NCBI GenBank assembly: GCA_964612995.1
Contig: CAZTGE010000127.1
Location: forward strand, 1-12,384
Length of the DNA stretch: 12,384 nt
Direction: 5' to 3'
Source of the DNA: SLQH01 sp964612995
Lineage (GTDB): Bacteria > Planctomycetota > UBA11346
In this document: in pieces, positions 1 through 6,610 of the stretch
Layout: each line of letters opens with the position of its first letter
Numbering within the stretch: position 1 is the stretch's first letter
Translations under genes and position numbers: made by a program
Notes under the pieces: generated by a model
What the model was told of the DNA's origin: nothing
Databases searched by the model: none
Seen by the model: only the letters and a program-made list of their open reading frames with translations

Positions 1-62
1 ACGATGGGGCCCCGAAAAAGGCCGAGGTAACCACTCATGCCCGATGGGCCTGAGTGGTCACC
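1..62 (-). repeat. Palindromic repeat, left copy, cut by the window edge
   Basis: Read on the minus strand, this stretch matches positions about 893-951 on the plus strand, so the two copies are inverted relative to each other. Shared blocks include a 9-bp ACTCAGGCC and a 15-bp TCGGGGCCCCATCGT. Its inner part, 26-62, is a near-perfect palindrome: arms GGTAACCACTCA and TGAGTGGTCACC (one mismatch), then a T/C mismatch, then GCCC-GAT-GGGC. The element continues beyond position 1, so its full size is unknown here. The outer end of the homology is near position 62, 21 bp from the stop codon of the DUF1269 gene. No coding potential is evident. Confidence 0.75.
26..62 (-). terminator. Possible terminator hairpin downstream of the DUF1269 gene
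   Basis: In the direction of the minus-strand DUF1269 gene, a 37-nt stem-loop starts 21 bp after its stop codon: 12-bp outer arms with one mismatch and a 4-bp GC inner stem closing a 3-nt loop. A run of five T follows about six bases after the stem (15-19 on the plus strand). This is a less than ideal intrinsic terminator because the T run does not abut the stem. The hairpin is part of the repeat, so termination may be incidental. The other copy at 893 lacks the T run. Confidence 0.4.
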
Positions 63-83
63 CTGCAACTTGGAACCGGCCGA

Positions 84-599
84 TCAGCTCCCGGATTGGC
101 GTGAGGCGTGGGCCTCGTGGAGCGCCTGGCGCAGGCGATCTTCATCCAGCCGGTCGAGCGAGGTGCGGATGACCGTGCCGCCGAGGTCCGCCTTGTCGAG
201 TTCGGCGAGTGCGTGGTCGTTGGGTGGCTTGCGGAAGAGGACGAAGAGCACCGCCTTGCCTTCTTCGAAACCGGCGGCGAGTTGCTTCATGTAATCGTCG
301 TCGATGCCGTAGTCGCTCAGCGCGCCGGCGGCAGCACCCGCCGCGGCGCCGATGGCGATGCCGAAGAGCGGCGCGAAGAAAATCAGTCCGACCAGACCGC
401 CGAGGAAGCCGCCCTCCAGTGCGCCGGGAGCGACCATGTTGACCGACTGGTGCAGCTGGACGCGCTGTTTGCTGCGGCGCTCAGCGATGACGATGTCCTC
501 CATCTCGACCAGATAGTCCTGCTGCAGCCGCGCCAGCACTTTGCGTGCGGCTTCGGCCTGTTCGACGGAATCGTAGCTGATGGAAACCAGTTCGCTCAC
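84..599 (-). CDS. DUF1269-family membrane protein
   Basis: The product is 171 residues and resembles the DUF1269 family of small membrane proteins of unknown function. Residues about 1-50 look like a ferredoxin-like alpha/beta segment (SELVSISYDSVEQAEAARK, then a VEMEDIVIAE strand). Residues about 57-95 form a glycine- and alanine-rich membrane hairpin (GGFLGGLVGLIFF, IAIGAAAGAAAGAL). The C-terminus returns to an alpha/beta pattern (KAVLFVLFRK, GGTVIRTSL). The GTG start at 599 is chosen because AGGAGA lies about 6 nt upstream on the minus strand; the longer open frame to 734 has no comparable site and its extra 45 residues look non-coding. The gene is divergent from the broken response regulator and lies inside a pair of inverted repeats. 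The family's biochemical role is unknown, and no substrate can be inferred. Confidence 0.85.
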   Translation of the reverse strand: MSELVSISYDSVEQAEAARKVLARLQQDYLVEMEDIVIAERRSKQRVQLHQSVNMVAPGALEGGFLGGLVGLIFFAPLFGIAIGAAAGAAAGALSDYGIDDDYMKQLAAGFEEGKAVLFVLFRKPPNDHALAELDKADLGGTVIRTSLDRLDEDRLRQALHEAHASRQSGS

Positions 600-826
600 G
601 GTGTTCTCCTGTGCGATCGGGAAGCGGCGGGGCCGGATGCGTGTGGATCCGGCTCGAGGCCAGGAGTACCCGCTGCTGTATCGCGCTTCACCCACGTTAC
701 AGCGGCCATGGTCGCGAGTAGGGTGAACTGACATGAAACCGGTGGACGGGTGCCACGTTGCCCTGCTACCTGATTACCCGGATGCTGGCCGGATGCTGAA
801 AGGCTGAAAGGCTGAAAGGGGAGCAG
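600..826. other. Divergent intergenic region
   Basis: This 227-bp gap separates the divergent DUF1269 gene and the response regulator. It holds an inverted repeat at 632-653 (GCCGGAT, 8-nt loop, ATCCGGC) about 33 bp upstream of the DUF1269 start, and three tandem 8-bp repeats at 795-818. No convincing sigma-70 -35/-10 pair could be assigned on either strand, although promoters for both genes are expected here. The inverted repeat might be an operator or a leader hairpin; nothing in the sequence decides between these. Confidence 0.5.
795..818 (+). repeat. Three tandem copies of GCTGAAAG
   Basis: Three perfect contiguous 8-bp units occupy 795-802, 803-810 and 811-818. They run directly into the GGGAG ribosome-binding site (819-823) of the response regulator start at 827. 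Such a short tandem could vary in copy number by slippage. A change would move whatever lies upstream relative to the ribosome-binding site without altering the reading frame. Confidence 0.8.
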
Positions 827-940
827 ATGCCACACATCCTGCTCGTCGATGATGAGAAATCAGTGGGTCTGGCGCACCAAATGGTGCTTGAACGTAACTA
901 CTCAGGCCCATCGGCATGAGTGGTCACCAGCCATATTCGG

Positions 941-964
941 GGCCCCATCGTACCCGATGGGGTC
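941..964. repeat. Hairpin B of the element
   Basis: The arms CCCCATCG (943-950) and CGATGGGG (955-962) enclose a 4-nt loop. The stem extends to 10 bp at 941-964 with one G-T pair. The left arm is also present in the copy at the window start, where position 1 cuts it off. Confidence 0.75.
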
Positions 965-980
965 TGGCGTCGAATGGTGG

Positions 981-1014
981 TGGGCGGATGCAATCGGCGC
1001 AGCCGATCCGCCCA
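981..1014. repeat. Hairpin C of the element, with a bulge
   Basis: TGGGCGG (981-987) pairs with CCGCCCA (1008-1014), and ATCGGC (993-998) pairs with GCCGAT (1002-1007). A one-sided ATGCA bulge (988-992) separates the two stems, and the loop is GCA. The bulged imperfect palindrome is reminiscent of REP-type sequences. Confidence 0.75.
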
Positions 1015-1042
1015 CGCCTGAATCTGCATGTAGATTCAGGCG
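1015..1042. repeat. Hairpin D of the element, perfect 11-bp stem
   Basis: CGCCTGAATCT (1015-1025) and AGATTCAGGCG (1032-1042) are perfect complements around the 6-nt loop GCATGT. The hairpin directly abuts hairpin C with no spacer, so the two may stack. No T run follows on the plus strand, so it is not a typical terminator. Confidence 0.85.
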
Positions 1043-1504
1043 AGCCACGACAAAGCCAGGGGGGTAGGTCCACATGCAGCGAGGGCCGTAGGGGCGAAGC
1101 CCGTGAGCTGTTGCGCTCGAACAGGACGGCCATGTGGTCCGCTGTGCGGCCGATGGCCGCGCAGCGGTCGACGCCTTGGGCGCCGCGCCGGCGGATGTGG
1201 TGCTGATGGATCTGACCATGTCGGTGATGGATGGTTGGCAGGCCACCGGCTGCATTCGCGCCGAACACCCAGACCCGCCGCCAGCGATCGCCCTGACCGG
1301 GCATAGAGCAACCGCGATCGCCGCACGGGCGGCGGCGGCCGGTTTTGCTCGCGTACTCGCCAAGCCGGTGCGCTGCGCCGAGCTGGTCGATGCGGTGTGC
1401 GCGGTCGCCCAGGGCGGTCCTGAGACAGCGCGGGTCGAAGCGCATATCATGGGGCCCGGCCCCAGGGAGGAACTGACGACATGCTGAAGACTTCAGGAGC
1501 GACC

Positions 1505-2314
1505 ATGGAATATATCGAGCTCGATGGCCACCGCGTGCCCCGGCTGGGGATGGGCACTTGGCAGCTCGAGGGTGAGCAGGCGGAGCAGGCAGTGCGTACC
1601 GGCATCGAGGTCGGCTACCGCCACATCGACACCGCGCAGATGTATCAGAATGAGGATCGGATCGGAAAGGCCTGGAGCGAAAGCGAGGTCGGCCGGGAGG
1701 AGCTGTTCATCACCACCAAGCTGTGGCGCGAGAACCTCGAGTCGGAGGCGGTCCTGCGCACGACCATGCAGTCGCTCGCGGACCTGCGTACCGACTACGT
1801 CGACCTGCTGCTGATCCATTGGCCGGTGGAGGACGTACCGCTGGCCGACACGCTCGGTGCGATGCAACAACTCCAACGTGACGGCCACGCACGCCTGATC
1901 GGTGTGAGCAATTTCCCCGAACGCTGGTTTGCCGATGCCCGGGCCATCGCACCGGTGGTCTGCAATCAGGTCGAATACCACCCCTACCTTGATCAGAAAG
2001 CGCTGCGCGAGCAGGTACGCGATGCGGGCGGCTTCCTTACCGCCTATTGCCCGCTGGCCCGCGGTTCGGTGGCCCAGGACACCGAGCTGGCTGCGATCGG
2101 CGAACCCCACGGCAAGACGCCGGTCCAGGTCGCGCTGCGCTGGTTGTTGCAGCAGCCCGGCGTGGTCGCGATTCCCAAGGGCTCGAGCCGGGGCCATCTC
2201 GAGGCGAATCTCGCGGTGTTCGACTTCGCGCTCGATGACGAGGAGATGGCGAGGATCGATGGCCGCGCCGGCAGCGAACGGCTGATCGATCCCTCCTTCG
2301 CACCGGAGTGGTGA
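1505..2314 (+). CDS. dkgB: Aldo/keto reductase, DkgB (2,5-diketogluconate reductase B) type
   Basis: The product is a 269-residue cytoplasmic NADPH-dependent reductase of the aldo/keto reductase superfamily. Length and motifs match E. coli DkgB closely. The catalytic tetrad is Asp42 and Tyr47 (DTAQMY), Lys72 (TTKLW) and His105 (LIHWP). Other family marks are GVSNF (133-137), NQVEYHPY (about 154-161) and the cofactor-binding IPKGSS (223-228). Proteins of this kind reduce 2,5-diketo-D-gluconate and many aldehydes such as methylglyoxal; the real substrate here cannot be told. The ATG at 1505 is preferred because AGGAG lies 5 nt upstream and the length then fits the family. An ATG at 1481, eight codons earlier and overlapping the broken regulator's stop, has AGGGAGGA 9 nt upstream and remains possible. 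The following gene is 199 bp away. Confidence 0.93.
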   Translation: MEYIELDGHRVPRLGMGTWQLEGEQAEQAVRTGIEVGYRHIDTAQMYQNEDRIGKAWSESEVGREELFITTKLWRENLESEAVLRTTMQSLADLRTDYVDLLLIHWPVEDVPLADTLGAMQQLQRDGHARLIGVSNFPERWFADARAIAPVVCNQVEYHPYLDQKALREQVRDAGGFLTAYCPLARGSVAQDTELAAIGEPHGKTPVQVALRWLLQQPGVVAIPKGSSRGHLEANLAVFDFALDDEEMARIDGRAGSERLIDPSFAPEW

Positions 2315-2513
2315 GCGTAACGCGGGTGTAGGGCGCATCCGGAGCGCGATGGTCTGCAAGCCCTTGTGTATGCTGGTGTTATCGCCGTGTGGAGCTGCGT
2401 GTAGGTGTGGCGCTGCAGCGCTGTCGACCGCCAGGCTAGGTTCATGGCGAAACCACTGGTGAGATCGCGGCCGTCGGCCGGTGGCCTCTGCAGGCCGTGG
2501 ACAGGAGGGCGAC
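2315..2513 (+). other. Intergenic region ahead of the PRC-barrel gene
   Basis: This 199-bp gap probably contains the promoter of the downstream five-gene unit, but no -35/-10 pair is convincing. It has a perfect 12-bp palindrome GCGCTGCAGCGC (2410-2421) and a small hairpin GGCCT-CTGC-AGGCC (2483-2496). The hairpin lies 6 nt before the strong ribosome-binding site AGGAGGG (2503-2509). No terminator with a T run follows the reductase gene. Confidence 0.4.
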
Positions 2514-3254
2514 ATGCTCCGTAGTGTTTTGGGTCTTCGCGGTTACACGCTGGAATGTCGGGATGGCAGCATCGGCCACGTCAAGGATATCCTGTTCGAT
2601 GACGAGTTCTGGCGCGCGCGCTACCTGGTCATCGATACGAGCAGATTCCTCTCGGGTGACAGGGTGCTCATCGCGCCCCATGCTTGCGGGGAGCCGGACT
2701 GGGAGACCCAGTCGATCCCGGTGGCGATGGACTGCGAGCAGGTCGAGGGTGCACCATCGATCGACGAGGACGCGCCGGTCAGCCGGCGGGTCGAACGCAG
2801 TGTCCTGGACTACTTCGACTGGGTCCCGTATTGGGCGACGCCCTTCCCCCCGGGTATCGCCCCCTTGCCGATGCACGTCGTCGACAAGGAGATCGAGCGC
2901 GGCAATGAGGTGCACGAAGAGGACCAACAGCACCTGCGCAGCGCTCACGAGGTCAAGGGCTATGCGATCGCGGCCCGGGACGATGACATCGGGCACGTCG
3001 CCGACCTCATCTGCAGCACCGACGATTGGACGATCCGGTATCTGGTCGTCGACACCCGAAATTGGCTGCCCGGTCGCAAGGTGCTGATCGCACCGGCGTG
3101 GATCGAGAAGATCAGCTTCGCCAATCACCATGTGCGCGTCGACCATACCGCCGAACAGGTCCGTGACGCCCCCACGTTTGATCCCGAAGCCCCGGTCAAT
3201 CGTTCATACGAACAACAGCTCTACGACTACTACGGCCGCCCCGTCTACTGGTAG
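2514..3254 (+). CDS. Tandem PRC-barrel domain protein
   Basis: The product is 246 residues with two PRC-barrel-like repeats. Repeat 1 spans about 1-80: LRSVLGLRGYTLECRDGSIG, then HVKDILFDD, RYLVIDTSRFL and RVLIAP. Repeat 2 spans about 140-215: LRSAHEVKGYAIAARDDDIG, then HVADLI, RYLVVDTRNWL and KVLIAP. The two align well by eye. A linker (about 95-140) contains aromatic and proline-rich DYFDWVPYW, and the C-terminus ends in an analogous LYDYYGRPVYW. PRC-barrels occur in the photosynthetic reaction-centre H subunit and the ribosome maturation factor RimM; this stand-alone tandem form has no established role known to me. There is no signal peptide or membrane segment. The start at 2514 is set by AGGAGGG with a 4-nt spacer. 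It is the first gene of the likely operon, 60 bp before the phosphoketolase-family gene. Confidence 0.85.
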   Translation: MLRSVLGLRGYTLECRDGSIGHVKDILFDDEFWRARYLVIDTSRFLSGDRVLIAPHACGEPDWETQSIPVAMDCEQVEGAPSIDEDAPVSRRVERSVLDYFDWVPYWATPFPPGIAPLPMHVVDKEIERGNEVHEEDQQHLRSAHEVKGYAIAARDDDIGHVADLICSTDDWTIRYLVVDTRNWLPGRKVLIAPAWIEKISFANHHVRVDHTAEQVRDAPTFDPEAPVNRSYEQQLYDYYGRPVYW

Positions 3255-3303
3255 CGCAGCCATGGCCGGTGCTTCCGGCCGGTCGCGCCGAGAGCCGATG
3301 CGC

Positions 3304-3310
3304 AGGAGGA
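3304..3310 (+). promoter_or_regulatory. Shine-Dalgarno site of the phosphoketolase-family gene
   Basis: AGGAGGA lies 4 nt before the ATG at 3315 and is a near-perfect anti-16S match. It supports this start over internal ones and suggests strong translation of the gene. Confidence 0.7.
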
Positions 3311-3314
3311 CGGG

Positions 3315-5681
3315 ATGAGCGAGACGACGACCACGCAGCGCGTGCCGCAGCATCAACCCGAGACCGTGACCCGGTGGCAGGACGATCTGCCGCGGTGGTT
3401 GCAGACCGGCGCGGTAGCCGTGGAGCCGGCACAGGTCCGCGATCTTGAAGCCGCGGCCGATACCCTCACCCGCGCGGCGTTGTGGACCGTGGTCCATCTG
3501 ACTTATGCCCGGCGGGTCCACATCGACGGCGCACCGCTCGCGGCAGAGGACTTCAAGCCCGACCCTCAAGGACACACCGGCGGGTCGCTGAACATGGTTC
3601 CGGCCTTCATCGGGTACGTCCTCGCCAATGCGCTCACCGGGCACACCCGGTCCTGGCTGATGGGCCAGGGCCACTGCGTGGCCGCGATCGCGGCCTGTAA
3701 TCTGGCCCTCGACGACCTCTCACCGGAACAACGGCAGCGCTATGGTTGGAGCGCCGAAGGCCTGAACCAGATGGTGCAGGATTTCTACAGTTATTGGCCG
3801 GGCACCGACGACGCGCCACCACCGCCGCTGGGCAGTCATGTCTCGCCGCACACCGCCGGCGGCATGATGGAAGGTGGATTCCTCGGCTACGCCCATCTGC
3901 AGTGGCCGCACCTGCCGCTACCGGGCGAGCGCCTGGTCGCGTTCCTGTCGGACGGTGCCTGGGAGGAGCAGCGCGGACAGGACTGGGCGCCGCACTTCTG
4001 GCGGGGCGAGGACTGTGGCCTCGCAGTGCCGGTACTGATCGACAACGGGCGGCGTATCGACCAGCGCTCGCAGATCGCGATGCACGGCGACGCCAACTAC
4101 TTCGCGGCGCACCTCGAGCTCAATGGTTTCGACCCGCTGGTGATAGACGGAACCGATCCCTGGGCTTTCGCCTGGGCGATCATCGAATCGGAGCAGCGCT
4201 TGCAGGAGCGTGCGCGTTGCTGTGTGGCGGGGGCCGAGAGATACCCGGTGCGCATGCCCTACGTGATCGCGACTGCGCCCAAGGGCGCAGGTTTCGTCAA
4301 TGCGGGTCGGGATGTGGCGCACAATCTGCCTTTGGGCGCCAACCCGTCGCAGGACGCCGCGGCTCGCAGCCGCTTCAATGTGGCGGCCCAACGTCTGTGG
4401 GAGCCGCCGGAGCAGGTGCTCGAGGCCCGTCGGCGTCTTGCCAATCACGCGCAGCAGGACCGTCCGCGCGAGTCGCAGCATCCGCTGGTCAGTCGTCCGC
4501 CGGTGATCGCCAATCTGCCGGAACTCGTATGGCCGGAACCGCGCGCGAAGATCAGCCCGATGCGCCAGGTCGACGAGACCTTCCTCGCCTTCGTCGAGGC
4601 CAATCCGGGGTTGCGTCCCCGCTTCGGCAACCCCGACGAGTCGGACAGCAACCGTATGGCCACGACCATCGCTGCGATCAAGCATCGGGTGGTCGACCCC
4701 GAGCCCGGCAACCACGAGGCGGTGCTCGGCCAGGCGATCAGCTGTCTCAACGAGGAGATGGCGATCTCCAGCGTGCTGGCCAATACTGGCGGGTTGAACA
4801 TCTGCGTCACCTACGAGGCCTTCGCCACGCGGATGCACGGCGCCGTGCGCCAGGATCTGACCTGGGCCCGACGCTGTGCGGAGCTGGGCCGACCGCTGTC
4901 GCGCCTCTCGGTGCCGGTCATCCTCACCAGCCATACCTGGGAGAACGGCAAGAACGAATACAGCCACCAGGACCCCACCTTCGTCGAGACCATGCTCGGC
5001 GAGATGAGCGATACCGCTCGCGTCCGCTTCCCCATCGACGCCGCCACCGCGGCGGCCTGCCTCGCCGATTGCTACAGCACGCGGGGGCAGATCCACGCGG
5101 TGGTGGTACCCAAGAAGCGAGTGCCGGTGTTGCTGGGCGCGCTGGCGGCCGAGTCGGCTGTGCGCGACGGGGCGGTGGTGCTCCGGGAGGAGCACGCGGC
5201 GACGGTCGAGCTGGTTGCCATCGGCGCCTATCAGACGACCCAGGCGCTCGATGCGGCCACCCGGCTGAACGAGCACGGCATCCCCACGCGGGTGGTCGCC
5301 GTGCTCGAGCCGGGGCGCTTCCGCGAGGCCCGCGATGCGGCGGAAGCCGCCTACATCCATCCGCAAGCGGTCAGGAGCCATTTTTTCCACCTGGGTGGCA
5401 TCGTCCGGATCTTCATCAGCCATACCCGGCCGCAGGCCATCCTCGGCTGCATGCGGCCCCTCGACACCGGTCCCCGGAATACCGCCGCTCTGGGCTTCAT
5501 CGGCCACGGCGGCACGCTCGATGTGGCCGGCATGCTCGCGGTCAACCGCTGCGGCAGTGTGCATGCGGCCGCGACGGCGGCGCATCTGCTCGGGCGGTCG
5601 ATCGACGGGGCGATCGAACCGCAGCAGGTCGCGGCACTGCGCGGCCAGGGCGATCCGCGCCTTCTGGTCGCCCCCTTCTGA
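3315..5681 (+). CDS. Atypical phosphoketolase-family thiamine-diphosphate enzyme
   Basis: The product is 788 residues, the usual length for a phosphoketolase, with XFP N-terminal, central and C-terminal domains (about 40-400, 415-600, 615-788). Classical enzymes split xylulose-5-phosphate or fructose-6-phosphate with phosphate to acetyl-phosphate plus a shorter sugar phosphate. By eye, the active-site histidines are kept: H87 (GHTGGS), H120 (MGQGHC), H175 (GSHVSP), H336 (VAHNLP) and H551 (YSHQDP). Around them the sequence departs from the classical type: GHTGGS for GHWG, GQGHC for PGHGG. The cofactor motif GDGE reads SDGA (212-215), with likely Mg ligands D213 and N244 kept. It therefore belongs to the divergent branch that databases sometimes label xylulose-5-phosphate 3-epimerase or putative phosphoketolase. 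Its reaction is uncertain. No acetate kinase or phosphotransacetylase gene is nearby. No signal peptide is seen. Confidence 0.88.
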   Translation: MSETTTTQRVPQHQPETVTRWQDDLPRWLQTGAVAVEPAQVRDLEAAADTLTRAALWTVVHLTYARRVHIDGAPLAAEDFKPDPQGHTGGSLNMVPAFIGYVLANALTGHTRSWLMGQGHCVAAIAACNLALDDLSPEQRQRYGWSAEGLNQMVQDFYSYWPGTDDAPPPPLGSHVSPHTAGGMMEGGFLGYAHLQWPHLPLPGERLVAFLSDGAWEEQRGQDWAPHFWRGEDCGLAVPVLIDNGRRIDQRSQIAMHGDANYFAAHLELNGFDPLVIDGTDPWAFAWAIIESEQRLQERARCCVAGAERYPVRMPYVIATAPKGAGFVNAGRDVAHNLPLGANPSQDAAARSRFNVAAQRLWEPPEQVLEARRRLANHAQQDRPRESQHPLVSRPPVIANLPELVWPEPRAKISPMRQVDETFLAFVEANPGLRPRFGNPDESDSNRMATTIAAIKHRVVDPEPGNHEAVLGQAISCLNEEMAISSVLANTGGLNICVTYEAFATRMHGAVRQDLTWARRCAELGRPLSRLSVPVILTSHTWENGKNEYSHQDPTFVETMLGEMSDTARVRFPIDAATAAACLADCYSTRGQIHAVVVPKKRVPVLLGALAAESAVRDGAVVLREEHAATVELVAIGAYQTTQALDAATRLNEHGIPTRVVAVLEPGRFREARDAAEAAYIHPQAVRSHFFHLGGIVRIFISHTRPQAILGCMRPLDTGPRNTAALGFIGHGGTLDVAGMLAVNRCGSVHAAATAAHLLGRSIDGAIEPQQVAALRGQGDPRLLVAPF

Positions 5682-5729
5682 GGACGTGGCGGTCTGGACT
5701 GGTACCGGGCGAGGACTAGCATCCCCGGC

Positions 5730-6608
5730 ATGTGCGATGTCTATGCCAGCGACGTGGTGGCGGCGCTGATCGATCTCTCTCTGCGTGAGGACCTCGGCGA
5801 GGCGGGCGACCGCACCGTCGACGCGGTGGTCCCGGCCGGGCAGACCCTGCACGGGGTGGTGGTCGCCAAAGCACCGGGCGTGCTCTGCGGTCTGCCCCTG
5901 TTCGCGCGGGTGTTCGCTGCGGTCGCCGCCGGCTGGGGTGGCGGGCAGGTGTGCGTCGAGGAGCAGGCTGCCGACGGAACCGTCGTTGCCGCGGGGCAGG
6001 CCGTGCTCAGATGTCGTGGCGATGCCCGGACCATGCTCATGAGCGAGCGGACCGCGCTCAATTTCACCCAGCGGCTCTCGGGCACCGCGACGGTCGCGGC
6101 CGCCTACGCGGCGATGGTCGTCGGTACGCCAGCCGCTGTCTACGATACGCGCAAGACCACCCCGGGGATGCGCACGCTGCAGAAGCACGCGGTGGTCTGT
6201 GGTGGCTGCCGCAACCATCGCATGGGGTTGCACGACCAGATCCTGATCAAGGAGAACCACATCGCCTTGATGGGCGGGTCCGGCGGTCCGGCCGAAGCGG
6301 TGCGGCGGGCGCGCGCGGCCGCCACCGGCGTGCGGATCCAGGTCGAGATCGAGCGGCTCGACGACCTGCCCGGAGTGATCGCCGCAGGGGCGGACATGGT
6401 GCTGCTCGACAACATGGACCTCGATCAGCTGCGCGAGGCGGTGCGCATCCGCGGCGACGCGCCGGTCGAACTCGAGGCCTCGGGCGGGATCACCGACGAA
6501 CGCCTGCCGGTGGTGGCCGCGACCGGCGTCGATCGCATCAGTGTCGGAGCCCTGACCCATTCGGTGCGGAGCCTCGACCTGTCGTTGCGCTGCGAGGCGG
6601 AAGCCTGA
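5730..6608 (+). CDS. nadC: Nicotinate-nucleotide pyrophosphorylase (carboxylating)
   Basis: The product is a 292-residue cytoplasmic quinolinate phosphoribosyltransferase. It converts quinolinate and PRPP to nicotinate mononucleotide, CO2 and pyrophosphate in de novo NAD synthesis. Family motifs are all present: LREDLG near the start, MSERTALNFTQRLSGTAT (104-121), DTRKTTPGMR (139-148), CGGCRNHRMGLHDQILIKENH (157-177, with R141, K142, H163, R164 and K174 in the phosphate- and substrate-binding set), E207 in VEIERLDD, D227 in VLLDNMD, and ELEASGGI (247-254). Length is normal. The ATG at 5730 lacks a good ribosome-binding site; GAGGA lies 14 nt upstream, which is too far. It sits 48 bp after the phosphoketolase-family gene, so coupling or weak initiation is likely. 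The pabB gene starts 2 bp after its stop. Confidence 0.97.
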   Translation: MCDVYASDVVAALIDLSLREDLGEAGDRTVDAVVPAGQTLHGVVVAKAPGVLCGLPLFARVFAAVAAGWGGGQVCVEEQAADGTVVAAGQAVLRCRGDARTMLMSERTALNFTQRLSGTATVAAAYAAMVVGTPAAVYDTRKTTPGMRTLQKHAVVCGGCRNHRMGLHDQILIKENHIALMGGSGGPAEAVRRARAAATGVRIQVEIERLDDLPGVIAAGADMVLLDNMDLDQLREAVRIRGDAPVELEASGGITDERLPVVAATGVDRISVGALTHSVRSLDLSLRCEAEA

Positions 6609-6610
6609 GC

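Larger units (their letters stand above)
893..1112 (+). mobile_element. Stem-loop-rich non-autonomous element (MITE/REP-like)
   Basis: The element is about 220 bp, non-coding, and inserted in the response regulator. Near-direct repeats GTGCTTGAAC (884-893) and GCGCTCGAAC (1113-1122), 8 of 10 identical, flank it and may be a decayed target duplication. Its first 59 bp match the inverted copy at 1-62. It contains a series of hairpins (about 894-927, 941-964, 981-1014, 1015-1042) and a small GGGC-GAA-GCCC stem at 1092-1102. Possible terminal inverted repeats are weak: AACTACTCA near the left end against AACAGCTCA read inward from the right end, 7 of 9. There is no transposase, so it would need a partner encoded elsewhere. 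The exact borders are inferred. Confidence 0.6.
827..1487 (+). pseudogene. Single-domain response regulator split by a repeat element
   Basis: The 5' part (827-892) encodes a receiver-domain N-terminus, MPHILLVDDEKSVGLAHQMV followed by LE, with the acidic pair D8/D9. It then runs into the repeat element and stops at 917-919. The same protein resumes in another frame at 1122 with QDGHVVRCAADGR and ends at 1487. It carries the phospho-acceptor Asp in VVLMDLTM (1209-1211), the switch Thr in IALTG and the conserved Lys in LAKPV. Joining GAA at 890-892 to CAG at 1122 gives about 143 residues with Asp8/9, Asp52, Thr81 and Lys103, essentially CheY spacing. There is no output domain, so the ancestor was a stand-alone receiver. 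The MDL-T-MSVMDG loop has Ser where Pro is usual. The 3' part also has an internal GTG at 1134, but a truncated receiver without the N-terminal acidic pocket should not be phosphorylatable. The gene is probably inactive in this strain. Confidence 0.8.

Noticed and set aside
795..818. CRISPR-like repeats
   Set aside because: The units are 8 bp, contiguous and without spacers. No array or cas gene is present in the window.
1015..1042. Intrinsic terminator at hairpin D
   Set aside because: The stem is strong, but no T run follows on either strand. It is better explained as part of the repeat element.
902..1450. Minus-strand frame of 182 codons across the repeat element and regulator fragment
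   Set aside because: It is assembled from repeat sequence and the shadow of the receiver domain, with no ribosome-binding site.
1493..2515. A 340-codon minus-strand frame opposite the aldo/keto reductase
   Set aside because: The plus-strand reductase has a complete catalytic tetrad and cofactor motif; the antisense product matches nothing I recognise.
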